From positions 372,001-436,000 of the forward strand of contig NZ_JACJVQ010000008.1 of NCBI RefSeq assembly GCF_014212135.1: a stretch of 64,000 nucleotides of DNA, written 5' to 3'. Below, piece by piece: positions 41,801 through 50,186 of this stretch. A model generated the notes under the pieces. That model was not told where the DNA came from. It worked only from the letters and a program-made list of their open reading frames with translations, and made no database searches. The stretch is from Cohnella thailandensis (GTDB lineage Bacteria > Bacillota > Bacilli > Paenibacillales > Paenibacillaceae). Positions within the stretch are counted from its first letter, which is position 1. Each line of letters begins with the position of its first letter. Position numbers and translations under genes: made by a program.

Positions 41801-43476
41801 AGCGCGATCGGAGATACGCTTAGCTCGCCCGCATCGACCGCGCCGTCGCCGTCGGCGTCGTCCCACGGATAAGCGCGGACGATCGCGCCGCTTTCGCCTA
41901 CCGCGCCCGATCCCCCTGCCAGGCGGTCGGGCGTACCGCCGTAGTTGTCTTCTGCGGCAAACTTCGAGGCATCAACGATCGGCGCAGCCGTGTCCGGAAC
42001 GGGATCGTCCTCCTGGATCGTGACGGTGGCGCTCGTCAGCGCGCCTAGTTCCGCTTCGTTCGTCGGATCGGAGATCGTGACGGTGAACGTTCGGTCCGCG
42101 GTACGTACGGAATTGTCGAGGAGCGGAATCGAATACGTCATCGAGGACATTCCCGGGCCGAACGCGATCGTATCTTCAACCGCCGCATAATCGATTCCGG
42201 CGGCGGCCGTACCGTCCGTGGTTCGAATTCGGACCTTCGTTTGTCCGTACGAGCTTTCGGTACGGTCGACGGTGATGACCGCGTTACCGGCATTTTCGGA
42301 GAAGGAATAAGTTGCGGCGCTCAAGGCGAGTTCCCCTTCGGCCCTGCTTATTCGCAATTGAAGATTTCTGGAGTTAGGGGAGTAGATAGCCAAATCCGAT
42401 AGACCGTCATTATTCAAGTCGCCGGAACTAAGGTACCCATCAACCGGGTAGACGGCTCCCGCGCTAAAGCCCCCTAATCCATCTCCGGCGAGGATGGTAG
42501 TGGTGGTCCATTGGGCCATTACGGCGAGATCCAAATTGCCGTCGCCGTCATAATCCCCCATCTCGATATCTATCGGAGCGTTTCCGGTCGGATAGTGGTC
42601 GGCCGACTGAAAGGTGCCATCCCCATTGCCCAGGAGAACTGCAGCGCCGTCTGCGCCATTATCGGCCGTTGCCAAATCCGCCCACCCGTCTTTATTGAAA
42701 TCGCCGGATACCATGGCGGTAGGGGTACTGATTCCACCATCCGCTCTCTTATCGTTTTCGAATTGGCTCCCCCTTCCCGCCTTGCTGTTCAATAGAATGC
42801 TGATGTCGGAACTGGGGTTGCCATCATTGGCAACGGCTATATCGGGAAAGTTATCCCGGTTAAAATCGGCTGTAATAACCCAGCTCGGATAAGCTCCGAC
42901 GGGAAAGTCGACAGGAGCTTCGAAAGCTCCCGCCCCATCGCCGTAGAGAACGACGAGCCGGCTCGTATCATTCGCCGCGATGGCAAGGTCCACGTACCCG
43001 TCTTGATCCAGGTCTACCGCAGTAATTCCGTGCGGACCCGATCCCGGTCCTGTCATATAAGTGCCCGCGGAAACGAGATTGCTACCGTTGCCAAGTAAAA
43101 TCGAAACATTATCGGAGTGATAATTACTGATCGCGACATCCGGATAACCGTCGCCGTTAAAATCGGCGACAGCGGCGCCTCTGGGAGAATCGCCGGCCGG
43201 ATAAACCGTAGACGGCGTTGTCCGTAGCGTTCCATCGCCGTTGCCATACCAGACTTCTACCTCGTTAGTAGTGGAATTCGCCAGGATCGCGTCCTGGTTG
43301 CCATCCCCGTTCACGTCCGCGAAGGCAATATCGTTGATGTAACCCGGTAAAGAATAAGTCGGCGTTACGGTTTGGAACTTCGGCATGCTGGCAAGCGCGC
43401 TGAACGGAGAGACCGTCAATGCCATTACGAAGGAAAGGCAGAGGAGCACAAATGTCTTACTGCGTCGTCGGAACAA
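38896..43476 (-). CDS. S-layer-anchored surface protein with FG-GAP, Calx-beta and cadherin-like repeats
   Basis: A 1526-residue exported protein. Signal peptide at ~1-30; FG-GAP/VCBS repeats ~35-375 with Ca2+-binding D-x-N/D-x-D-G loops (DVNGDGNQD, DFNGDGYPD, DYDGDGNLD); Calx-beta domain ~385-490; Ig-like domain to ~610; six near-identical cadherin-like beta-sandwich repeats (~612-1229, ~100 residues each, ending KTYTVTVTRA) plus a divergent seventh to ~1335; three SLH domains ~1345-1526 (HWAEQMICEA, AELGILDGYSDGTLRPQQSI). SLH domains bind secondary cell-wall polymer, so it is a cell-surface adhesin or polysaccharide-interacting protein. Start is TTG with AAGGAGG 9 nt upstream; no ATG fits as well. 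Monocistronic. Confidence 0.88.
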   Translation of the reverse strand: MFRRRSKTFVLLCLSFVMALTVSPFSALASMPKFQTVTPTYSLPGYINDIAFADVNGDGNQDAILANSTTNEVEVWYGNGDGTLRTTPSTVYPAGDSPRGAAVADFNGDGYPDVAISNYHSDNVSILLGNGSNLVSAGTYMTGPGSGPHGITAVDLDQDGYVDLAIAANDTSRLVVLYGDGAGAFEAPVDFPVGAYPSWVITADFNRDNFPDIAVANDGNPSSDISILLNSKAGRGSQFENDKRADGGISTPTAMVSGDFNKDGWADLATADNGADGAAVLLGNGDGTFQSADHYPTGNAPIDIEMGDYDGDGNLDLAVMAQWTTTTILAGDGLGGFSAGAVYPVDGYLSSGDLNNDGLSDLAIYSPNSRNLQLRISRAEGELALSAATYSFSENAGNAVITVDRTESSYGQTKVRIRTTDGTAAAGIDYAAVEDTIAFGPGMSSMTYSIPLLDNSVRTADRTFTVTISDPTNEAELGALTSATVTIQEDDPVPDTAAPIVDASKFAAEDNYGGTPDRLAGGSGAVGESGAIVRAYPWDDADGDGAVDAGELSVSPIALGTSMADGSVAPADIGDLSPGTYKYVITATDAANNESPRTAVAALTIVLTKTRADNADLSNLTLSVGTLDPVFVPATMGYAANVANGVSSLTVTPTLADSGAMAEVRINGGAYASVASGIASSTLNLNVGANTIDVRVTAQDGTTTKTYTVTVTRAASANADLSGLELSAGTLDPAFSPGTVSYTANVSNSVSSLTVTPTLADSDATTEVWVNSDAYEAVASGIASGALHLNVGANIVDVRVTAQDGITTKTYTVTVTRATSANADLSGLELSAGTLDPAFAPGTVSYTANVANGVSSLTVTPTVADSGATAEVRINGGAYASVASGIASSTLNLNVGANTVDVRVTAQDGTTTKTYTVTVTRAASANADLSDLALSAGTLDSAFAPGTVSYTANVANGVSSLTVTPTVADSGATAEVRINGGAYASVASGIASSTLNLNVGANTVDVRVTAQDGTTTKTYTVTVTRAGSANADLSDLALSAGTLDSVFSPGTVSYAANVVNSVSSLTVTPTVADSGATAEVRINGGAYVSVASGALHLNVGTNTVDVRVTAQDGTTMKTYTVTVERAASGNADLSDIALSAGTLDPAFAAATASYTANVANGVATLTVTPTVADSGATAEVRVNGNAYEAVASGSASGALHLNVGANTVDVHVTAQDGTTTKTYTVTVTRAAFYAGEVPLLSGNNDLQSLSVWGSDDREIRITPSFNKGLVQYKAETESEQVEIRVRADRASSTVTIGGTVITDSISVMLKEGENTFVLAVKAENGTIKTYTLSISRLSANAGTETETESPPCALTDIKGHWAEQMICEAAAEGIVEGDSAASFHPDGLVTRAEFAVMLLRTLDISPDSETDKLLFADSSKIPSWAIGSISAAVELGILDGYSDGTLRPQQSISRAEVAAMIAKAAKWEPSGTQTSFADDADLPTWAKGFIHSAVQQGVLVGRSGNRFAPDAWMTRAEATVALLRLR
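39790..41640. repeat. Six tandem ~300-bp repeats in the surface-protein gene
   Basis: Each unit encodes one cadherin-like domain. The copies at about 40381-40680 and 40681-40980 are nearly identical at the DNA level, including synonymous positions, which indicates recent duplication or gene conversion. Repeat number is therefore likely to vary between strains. Confidence 0.85.
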
Positions 43477-43618
43477 GGGGGAATCCTCCTTCTTAGCTAT
43501 CCAATCATCTTCGCGGGAAAGCCGATCGAATCTATCGATTCCCGCCTCCCATTTTTTGCAATTATATCATCTAACTGATATCGGTTCCTAAGTATATTTT
43601 GAGATTTAAACAAAGATA

Positions 43619-43645
43619 AAGGCCGCCCGAAACGGGCAGCCTTCT
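43619..43645 (-). terminator. Terminator of MocR gene
   Basis: AAGGCTGCCCG-TTT-CGGGCGGCCTTT on the minus strand, ~20 nt after the MocR stop. It also lies just before the region 43646-43662 with no gene; 43477-43618 holds only the upstream region of the surface-protein gene, with ATATAAT near 43561-43567. Confidence 0.75.
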
Positions 43646-43662
43646 CTATCTATCGGAACTCT

Positions 43663-45066
43663 TCACGAATCGGCGACGCCCTCGTCCATAAACTCCTTCA
43701 GCAGCCGAATCCCGCCGCGAATCTCCTCCGGCTCCAGATGGCCATACCCGAACAGCAGCTTGTCCCGATGATCGCCCTTCCGAAGGGCGTGCTGTTCGAC
43801 CGAGGCGAGGCGAATCCCGCGCTTCCGGCAGGCTTCGAGGAAGGAATCGTCGAATCGCCTGCCCGGGAATTGCACGGCAAGATGCAAGCCGGCCGCGTCC
43901 CCCCAGGAACGCCATCGATCCCCGAAGGCCTCCTCCATGGCCGCCAGCAGAACCTGCCTTCGCTCCCCGTAGAGCTTGCGCATCCGGCCGAGATGCCGGT
44001 CGAACTTTCTCGTACGGAGAAATTCCGCCAGAACGGCTTGCTCGAAGGGCGGATTCTGCACGTCCGTATGGGTGCGCAGGGAGCGCCAGCGCGGCTGAAG
44101 CTCGGGAGGAACGATCGCGTACCCGATCCGGAGCCCCGGGAACAGCACCTTGCTGAAGGTTCCGATGTAGATCACCCGCTCGGGATCCATCGCATGCAAC
44201 GGAGCGACGGGATCGCCGTAATACCTGATCTCGCTGTCGTAATCGTCTTCCACGATATAGCTGTCGCTCTCCCGGGCGAAGCGGATCAGGGCGGCGCGGC
44301 GGCCGGCCGGCAGGATCCCCCCTAGGGGGAACTGGTGGGAAGGGGTCACATAAACGGCGCAGGCTTGGCGCCCGTCCAGTTCTTCCGTCCGCAAGCCTTG
44401 CTCGTCCGCGGAAATTCTCCCGATCGTACACCCTTTATTCAGGAAGATCTGAAGCATCCCTTTGTTGCAGGGATCTTCGACGAGAATCTCCCGTCCTTCG
44501 CGGGAGACCAAGTCGGCCGCAACATGAAGCGCATGAGTCGCTCCCGCCGTGATGAAGAGGTCCTCCTCGCGAACGGCCATCCCCTTGCTTCGCCGAAGCC
44601 AAGCGGCAATCTCCTCGCGCAGCGCCGGCAAGCCCTGCGGACCGGTATAGCCGAGCAGCTCCGGCGTCATGCCGCGGAGAGCGTTCTGCGAGAGCCGCTG
44701 CCAGACGTAGCGAGGGAACTGCCGCAAATCCGGCTGCCCCGTCCGGAAGTCGGCCAACCAAGCGGTCGGCGCGGTCTCCGGCCGCGAGGCGCCCTTGTCG
44801 GTTCGGACGTCCCGGCGCAGGCGCAAGCCCTCGGCAACCCGGGTCGGAGAACCTTGGCGGCTGAGGACGAAGCCTTCCGATATCAGCATCTCGTAAGCCT
44901 CGTTCACGGTATTGCGGGAGATCCGAAGCCCGCTTGCCAACTCGCGCGTCGACGGGAGGGCTTCTCCCCCTTGCAGCGTTCCGCTTAAGATTCGCTCCGT
45001 CAGCGCCTGATAAATCTGACGCTTCAGGGGCACCTCGCTATCCCTTCTCAACTCGATTCCCCACAT
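43663..45066 (-). CDS. MocR/PdxR-type regulator (GntR HTH + aminotransferase domain)
   Basis: A 467-residue regulator: N-terminal GntR winged helix (~1-70, PSTRELASGLRISRNTVNEA) joined to a fold-type I aminotransferase domain. The PLP-binding Lys is in FSKVLFPGLRIGY (~residue 305), with VYVTPSHQFPLGG and VEDDYDSEIRYYG ahead of it. MocR proteins bind PLP-type effectors and regulate vitamin B6, GABA or transporter genes. It is divergent from an EamA exporter, and the dyad between them matches a MocR operator layout. ATG has GGAGGGAGC directly upstream. Confidence 0.9.
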   Translation of the reverse strand: MWGIELRRDSEVPLKRQIYQALTERILSGTLQGGEALPSTRELASGLRISRNTVNEAYEMLISEGFVLSRQGSPTRVAEGLRLRRDVRTDKGASRPETAPTAWLADFRTGQPDLRQFPRYVWQRLSQNALRGMTPELLGYTGPQGLPALREEIAAWLRRSKGMAVREEDLFITAGATHALHVAADLVSREGREILVEDPCNKGMLQIFLNKGCTIGRISADEQGLRTEELDGRQACAVYVTPSHQFPLGGILPAGRRAALIRFARESDSYIVEDDYDSEIRYYGDPVAPLHAMDPERVIYIGTFSKVLFPGLRIGYAIVPPELQPRWRSLRTHTDVQNPPFEQAVLAEFLRTRKFDRHLGRMRKLYGERRQVLLAAMEEAFGDRWRSWGDAAGLHLAVQFPGRRFDDSFLEACRKRGIRLASVEQHALRKGDHRDKLLFGYGHLEPEEIRGGIRLLKEFMDEGVADS

Positions 45067-45075
45067 GCTCCCTCC

Positions 45076-45124
45076 AACTGGTCCTCATGAATTGGCGCTG
45101 AACTGGTTCTTGGCCGAACCAGTT
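45076..45124. promoter_or_regulatory. Candidate MocR operator: dyad plus upstream half-site
   Basis: AACTGGTTC-N6-GAACCAGTT at 45101-45124 is a perfect dyad, and a further direct half-site AACTGGTC is at 45076-45083. Direct plus inverted half-sites are common for MocR/PdxR regulators. It lies between the divergent MocR and EamA genes. Confidence 0.65.
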
Positions 45125-45171
45125 TGTTCCATTACGATTGTAGCACAGTTTCTCTTTAAGGATGTGGGAGG

Positions 45172-46149
45172 TTGGAACGTTGGAAAGGAATGCTATGCTT
45201 GTTCGGCGCGTTCTCGCTGGCGGGCAGCTCGGTCATCTCGGCGCGGCTGCTTAGCGGCCAAGCGGGGACTTTTACGATTGCGGCGGTCGGCCTGCTGGCA
45301 GCTCTGCTCTTCTTGCTTCCCTTGTGCGGGAAGGAGGCCTTGAGAACGTTGCTCCGCTTGTCCCGCCGACAATGGGCGGTGCTGGCGCTTCAGGCCTTGT
45401 TCGGGATGTTCTTGTTCCGCCTGTTTCTGCTGTACGGCCTGCAGCATACTAGCGCGGGAGAAGCAGGTATCTTAACCGGAGCGACTCCGGCCGTCACCGT
45501 CCTTCTCGCCTATGCCGCGCTTAAAGAAACGATGGACCGGGCGAAGCTTCTTGGGGTGGCTTGCACGATAGGAGGCATCCTGCTGATCCAGCGATGGCCG
45601 ACGGCCGGCGAGGCGTTCCAGGCGAGTCACCTCCTGGGGAACGTCCTGGTGCTGTGCGCCGCGATCAGCGAATCGCTGTTCAACATCTTGTCCCGTTTCG
45701 GCGCCCTGAAGAGCGGGTCCGCCCGCGAAGAGCCCGTGTCCCCGATCGTGCAGACGACTCTGGTAACCGCCATGGCATTCGTTCTGTGCCTAATCCCTTC
45801 CCTGTTCGAGAATCCCGCCGCCAGCCTGGCCGCGCTGGGATGGACGGAATGGCTGGCGTTCATCTGGTACGGGCCGATCGTCACCGCTCTCGCGTTCGTC
45901 TTCTGGTACGAAGGCATCAAGCGCTGCCGGGCGACGACCGCGGCCGCCTTCTCCGGGCTGATGCCGTTTACGGCGCTGCTCTTGTCCGTCCTCGTCCTGG
46001 GAGAGTCCGCGGGATGGCCGCAATGGTCGGGCGGCCTTCTCGTTATCGCGGGCATCGTCCTCATAGGAAGGGAACGCCGTCGGGTTCGCGGGATAACCGT
46101 CGCCACTGAAGCGACGCGGGGAAGCCGCGCGGTCCGGCAGGAGCGGTAG
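45172..46149 (+). CDS. EamA/DMT-superfamily exporter
   Basis: About 10 TM helices in two homologous EamA halves (LGVACTIGGILLIQRWP; MPFTALLLSVLVLGESAGWP), as in amino-acid or metabolite exporters. The start is uncertain: TTG 45172 directly follows GGGAGG, and the ATG at 45190 has AAAGGA only 1 nt ahead. The protein from 45172 is 325 residues, normal for the family. Divergent from MocR, which is a typical regulator of such exporters. Its product substrate is unknown. Confidence 0.85.
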   Translation: MERWKGMLCLFGAFSLAGSSVISARLLSGQAGTFTIAAVGLLAALLFLLPLCGKEALRTLLRLSRRQWAVLALQALFGMFLFRLFLLYGLQHTSAGEAGILTGATPAVTVLLAYAALKETMDRAKLLGVACTIGGILLIQRWPTAGEAFQASHLLGNVLVLCAAISESLFNILSRFGALKSGSAREEPVSPIVQTTLVTAMAFVLCLIPSLFENPAASLAALGWTEWLAFIWYGPIVTALAFVFWYEGIKRCRATTAAAFSGLMPFTALLLSVLVLGESAGWPQWSGGLLVIAGIVLIGRERRRVRGITVATEATRGSRAVRQER

Positions 46150-46232
46150 AAGAAGACGATAAATAGAGAACAAGATATAATGAGGTCAACAATGGCCGCA
46201 AGCGACTTAACGACCGGAACGGAGGATGACCA

Positions 46233-47108
46233 TTGAGAAGCGAACAAGAAATGATGAACATCCTGCTCGATTTTGCAAGGAATGACGATCGAATTCGACT
46301 GGTCACGTTGGAAGGGTCGCGGACCAACAAGAACATTCCCCCCGATCCGTTCCAAGACTATGACATCTCTTACTTTGTGACGGACATGGATTCCTTTAAG
46401 GAGAATGATCGGTGGCTGAGCGCTTTCGGGAATCGCCTCATGATGCAGAAGCCCGAGGACATGGAGCTTTTTCCGCCCGAGTTAGGGAATTGGTTCTCCT
46501 ATTTAATGCTGTTCGAGGATGGGAACAAGGTAGACCTTACGCTTATTCCGATTAGCGAGGCAGAGGATTACTTCGCCAACAGCGACGGGTTAGTGGAGGT
46601 CTTGCTCGATAAGGACGCTCGGATCGGGAAGGAAGTCGTCGCGAACGATCGTCAATATTGGATCCGAAAGCCGACCGCAAGGGAATTCGACGATTGCTGC
46701 AACGAGTTCTGGATGGTTTCCACTTACGTGGCAAAAGGCTTGGCGAGGAAGGAAATCCTGTTTGCCATCGACCATCTGAACGAGGTGGCTAGACCGAATC
46801 TATTGAGAATGATGGCCTGGAAAATCGGGTCGGAGCGAGGGTACGACTTCAGCGTAGGGAAGAACTATAAATTTATCGATCGTTACCTCCCGAATGAAGA
46901 TTGGGAACGCCTCCTGTCCACCTATTCCGGGAACGGGTACCCGGAGACGTGGCGATCTTTATTCTCCTGTTTTGAATTGTTTAGAAAATACTCGAAGGCC
47001 GTATCGGAAAGCCACGGATACCCGTATCCGGATTACGACGAAGCCATTACGAAGTATACGACAACTATTTATGCGAAAACGCTTGGGCAAGCAGCGCCGG
47101 AACGCTGA
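46233..47108 (+). CDS. ant(6): Aminoglycoside 6-adenylyltransferase, ANT(6)/AadK-like
   Basis: A 291-residue nucleotidyltransferase adenylating streptomycin at position 6. The catalytic triad of acidic residues is visible: Asp42 and Asp44 in FQDYDISYFV and Asp101 in KVDLTLIP, with the nucleotide motif EGSRTN before them. The C-terminal helical domain (NEFWMVSTYVAKGLARKEI) fits the family over its full length. Start is TTG 46233 with GGAGG 7 nt upstream; no closer ATG exists. It may be intrinsic, as aadK is in B. subtilis, since no mobile element surrounds it. Whether it confers resistance is not shown. Confidence 0.88.
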   Translation: MRSEQEMMNILLDFARNDDRIRLVTLEGSRTNKNIPPDPFQDYDISYFVTDMDSFKENDRWLSAFGNRLMMQKPEDMELFPPELGNWFSYLMLFEDGNKVDLTLIPISEAEDYFANSDGLVEVLLDKDARIGKEVVANDRQYWIRKPTAREFDDCCNEFWMVSTYVAKGLARKEILFAIDHLNEVARPNLLRMMAWKIGSERGYDFSVGKNYKFIDRYLPNEDWERLLSTYSGNGYPETWRSLFSCFELFRKYSKAVSESHGYPYPDYDEAITKYTTTIYAKTLGQAAPER

Positions 47109-47112
47109 GAAC

Positions 47113-47136
47113 GGGTACGGGGCCATCCCCGTACCC
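47113..47136. terminator. Convergent hairpin between ANT(6) and GH88
   Basis: GGGTACGGGG-CCAT-CCCCGTACCC, a perfect 10-bp stem in the 36-bp gap between two convergent genes. There is no T-run on either side, so efficient intrinsic termination is uncertain. Confidence 0.55.
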
Positions 47137-47144
47137 GCTTCGCC

Positions 47145-48296
47145 TCACCACAAATACAGTTCGTTGCCCTTCAGCTTAAAGATCGCTTCCATGAAATAAT
47201 AGTCGCCGTAGATGATCGGATGATGGTGGGACGCCGCATGGTAAGCCGCCGAGCCGTACTGCACGATCGCGTCGGAATCTCGGGACCAGTCGCAGCGCGC
47301 GTCTAGCGTCCTAAGAAGCTTGAGCGCCGCGTCCAGATAGAGGCGCCGCTCCCGGTCGCCGACCGCCTTGGCGATCTCGATCAGGCCGCAGGCCGCGATC
47401 GCCGCGGCCGTGTCGTCCGTGAGCCGCGGCTCGCTCGGCTGGCGGAAGTCGACCGGAATGACGCCGTCCTCCGGAATGTTCGCGATGAAGTAATGCGCGA
47501 TCCGCTTGGCCGTGTCGAGGTATTCCGGCTTGCCCGTATGCCGATAGCTCATCATGAAGCCGTACAGCGCCCACGTCTGCCCTCTCGTCCAGGAGGAGCC
47601 TTCCTCGTACCCTTGCCCGCCATACGTCCGGACCACCCCTCCGTTTGCCGGATCGAATTCGACGATATGGTTGACCGAGCCGTCCGGCCGGACGAAGGCC
47701 TCCATCGTCGTGTCCGCATGCCTCATGGCGATCTGCTTAAACCTCGGGTCTCCCGTTTCCTCCGTTGCCCAATAGAGCAGCGGGATGTTGAACATGCAGT
47801 CGATGATCGCCCAGCCCCGGGTGTCCCCCTCGTCCAGGTCGTTCCATGCGCGGATGAAGCCGCCCGCCAGGTTGAAGCGCCCGGCCAGCAGGTTGGCGGC
47901 GTGCAAGGCCCGCTTGCGCGAATCCGGATTCCCCGTCACCTTATAGTTCGCCACGCTGGTCGGAAGCCACATGAACCCGACGTCGTGATGCAGCCCGCAG
48001 AACTCCTCGAAGCAGCGGTCCAGCTTGGCCTCCGACTTTTCCGCGATTGCTCTGTACTTCTCATGTCCGGTCTCGTGGTGCATCAGCCACAGCATGCCGC
48101 CCCAGAAGCCGTTCGTCCACCAGTTGATCCCGTCGGCCGCGTTGCCGCTCGGATTATGCGAGGAACGATCGTCATGCTCCCCCCCGATCGCCGTGTAGGG
48201 GATCTTATCCTTCGATTTCTCGCTGACCCAGCTCATTTTCTCCGTTATTCTCGCGATGACTTCGCCAACCCACGCCTGTTCGGCTCCGTTCAGCAT
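47145..48296 (-). CDS. GH88 unsaturated beta-glucuronyl hydrolase
   Basis: A 383-residue cytoplasmic enzyme removing 4,5-unsaturated uronic acid from oligosaccharides left by polysaccharide lyases. Motifs: NWWTNGFWGGMLW (~57-70), Asp105 (HHDVGFM) and Asp166 (IIDCMFNIP), spaced 61 residues apart as Asp88 and Asp149 in the Bacillus UGL enzyme; (alpha/alpha)6 barrel. GH105 is a close alternative, but W-x-NGFW-x-G favours GH88. It is the last gene of the operon: two-component system, binding protein, permeases. It therefore processes the imported oligosaccharide, probably from a uronic-acid-containing polymer. Confidence 0.88.
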   Translation of the reverse strand: MLNGAEQAWVGEVIARITEKMSWVSEKSKDKIPYTAIGGEHDDRSSHNPSGNAADGINWWTNGFWGGMLWLMHHETGHEKYRAIAEKSEAKLDRCFEEFCGLHHDVGFMWLPTSVANYKVTGNPDSRKRALHAANLLAGRFNLAGGFIRAWNDLDEGDTRGWAIIDCMFNIPLLYWATEETGDPRFKQIAMRHADTTMEAFVRPDGSVNHIVEFDPANGGVVRTYGGQGYEEGSSWTRGQTWALYGFMMSYRHTGKPEYLDTAKRIAHYFIANIPEDGVIPVDFRQPSEPRLTDDTAAAIAACGLIEIAKAVGDRERRLYLDAALKLLRTLDARCDWSRDSDAIVQYGSAAYHAASHHHPIIYGDYYFMEAIFKLKGNELYLW

Positions 48297-48327
48297 TCCT
48301 TCCGCCTTCTTTCCCCTGTTATGCTCT

Positions 48328-49158
48328 TTATCCCTTGATGGCGCCGGACGCCAGTCCCTTGACGAAATACTTCTGCAGGAACACGAATACGATCAGCACC
48401 GGCACGATGGACAGCGTCGTTCCCGCGAAAATCATGTCCCAGCGCGACGAGAACTCGCCCACGTAGTAGAAGATCTCCACGATCATCGTTTTCGGCTCGC
48501 CCGAAGGCAGCACAAGCATCGGCATCAGGAAGTCGTTCCAGATTCCAAGTCCCTGCAGGACGATCATGCTGGCTGTGCACGGCCCGAGCAGAGGGAAGAC
48601 GATCCGCCAGAAAATGCCGTAGCGCGTACACCCGTCCATCTCGGCCGACTCCTCGATCTCCCGCGGAATGCCCTTCAGGAAGCTCGTGTAAAGCAGGCAG
48701 CCGAAGCCGACGGAACCGGAGATGTAGATGGCGATCGGTCCCGACAGGTTGCCGAACAAGCCTAGCATCTTTAGCTCCTTGAACAGAGGGATCATGTACG
48801 CCTGGAACGGGATCATCATCCCGGCCAGATAGAATACGAATACGAATCTCGTCCACGGCCGGTCATGGCGTTCGATCGCGTAGCCCGCCATCGGGATGAT
48901 CAGCACCATGAACAGGATCGACAGCAGCGTCAACAGCAGGCTGTTCGCGATCGCCGCCGGGAAGTCCGTCTCGGTCAGCAGATACTCGAAGCTCTCCAGA
49001 TAGAACGTCTTCGGAAAAGCGACGGCGTCGCGCATGATCTCCGGATTGCTCTTGAAGGCGGACATCAGGTTGAAGAAGATCGGGAAGAAAAAGACGACGG
49101 CCAGCGCCAGAGTGATCAGGAAAAGGATCGCGTTGCTCCACTTGCGTCTTCTGTCCAT
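48328..49158 (-). CDS. Carbohydrate ABC transporter permease (MalG type)
   Basis: A 276-residue membrane subunit with six TM helices; EAA loop IEESAEMDGCTRYGIFWRIVFP and C-terminus KYFVKGLASGAIKG, as in the MalG/CUT1 group. It begins 1 nt after the partner permease stop, so the pair is translationally coupled. The system uses a shared ATPase not encoded here. It follows 49160-50095 and precedes GH88. Confidence 0.9.
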   Translation of the reverse strand: MDRRRKWSNAILFLITLALAVVFFFPIFFNLMSAFKSNPEIMRDAVAFPKTFYLESFEYLLTETDFPAAIANSLLLTLLSILFMVLIIPMAGYAIERHDRPWTRFVFVFYLAGMMIPFQAYMIPLFKELKMLGLFGNLSGPIAIYISGSVGFGCLLYTSFLKGIPREIEESAEMDGCTRYGIFWRIVFPLLGPCTASMIVLQGLGIWNDFLMPMLVLPSGEPKTMIVEIFYYVGEFSSRWDMIFAGTTLSIVPVLIVFVFLQKYFVKGLASGAIKG

Positions 49159-49159
49159 C

Positions 49160-50095
49160 CTAGAGCTGCACCTCCCTTTTGCGAAGCACCTTGACCTGAA
49201 TGACCGTGATAATAAGAATGAGCAGGAACAGCACGAGCGCCATCGCGGTTCCGAAGCCCTGCCTCATCTCGCTGAAGCCCACCTTGTAGATGATGTAGGT
49301 CAGCGTCTCCGTCGCGAAGCCCGGGCCTCCGTCCGTCATGACCGCGATCTGGTCGAAGATCTTGAGCGAGCCGATCATCGACAGCACCGAGCAGACGGTC
49401 ATGGCGCCGGCCAGCAGCGGAAGCGTGACGTGGCGGAATTGCTGCCAGCGGTTGGCGCCGTCGATGGCGGCCGCCTCCGACAGATCGGCGGGAATGCTCT
49501 GGAGACCGGCCAGATAGATGACCATATAGTAACCCGCGGATTTCCATACCGTTGAGAGAATAATCGAAATCATCGCATAATTCGGGTCGCCCAGCCAGTC
49601 GATGGCGATCGATTCGAGGCCGATCTTGGCCAGAAGCTGGTTCAGGACGCCGAAGTTGTAGTTGAGAATGATGTTCCAGATGAAGCCCATGACGATCCCG
49701 CTCAGCAGAACCGGAAAATAAAACACGGTGCGGAACAGGTTGCGGAGCCAGCGGACGTTGTCGACGAGCATCGCGAGCGCGATGGCGACGACGTTCTCCA
49801 GCACGACGAGCGCCGCCGTGATCAGGAGCGTATTCTTGAGCGCGTTATGCACGCGTTCGCTGTGCCAGATCTCCTCGAAGTTGGCGAACCCGATGTACCG
49901 GATGTCGCTGCTGACGCCGTCCCAGGACGTGAAGCTGAGGTACGCGCTGCTTGCCGTCGGAACGATCACGAACAGAGCGTACAGGATGAACGAGGGCAAA
50001 ATGAACAACAGGGCATACGATTGCCATTTTCTTCGTCTCTTGGCAACCGACGCGGATAAAGCTTTTTTCTCTTCGCTTACATACGGCATGGCCAT
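49160..50095 (-). CDS. Carbohydrate ABC transporter permease (MalF type)
   Basis: A 311-residue membrane subunit, first permease of the pair, with about six TM helices, ILPSFILYALFVIVPTASSA near the N-terminus and the EAA loop EAAAIDGANRWQQFRHVTLP. ATG 50095 (MAMPYV) is chosen because GAGAGGAG lies ~8 nt before it; the frame is open to 50113. It follows the binding-protein gene across a hairpin. Confidence 0.9.
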   Translation of the reverse strand: MAMPYVSEEKKALSASVAKRRRKWQSYALLFILPSFILYALFVIVPTASSAYLSFTSWDGVSSDIRYIGFANFEEIWHSERVHNALKNTLLITAALVVLENVVAIALAMLVDNVRWLRNLFRTVFYFPVLLSGIVMGFIWNIILNYNFGVLNQLLAKIGLESIAIDWLGDPNYAMISIILSTVWKSAGYYMVIYLAGLQSIPADLSEAAAIDGANRWQQFRHVTLPLLAGAMTVCSVLSMIGSLKIFDQIAVMTDGGPGFATETLTYIIYKVGFSEMRQGFGTAMALVLFLLILIITVIQVKVLRKREVQL

Positions 50096-50133
50096 GCTTT
50101 TCTCTCCTCTCATGCGCGAACTGCTTAATCAAG

Positions 50134-50160
50134 AAGGAACCCCCGCGGCCAGCGGAGGTT
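50134..50160 (-). terminator. Hairpin between binding-protein and permease genes
   Basis: GGAACCTCCGC...GCGGGGGTTCC stem on the minus strand in the 91-nt gap between the binding-protein stop and the permease ATG, without a T-run. Such hairpins usually stabilise the binding-protein message and reduce read-through, so that binding protein exceeds permease. Confidence 0.6.
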
Positions 50161-50186
50161 CCCCTTGTGCACTGCCGGTCGGCCGT

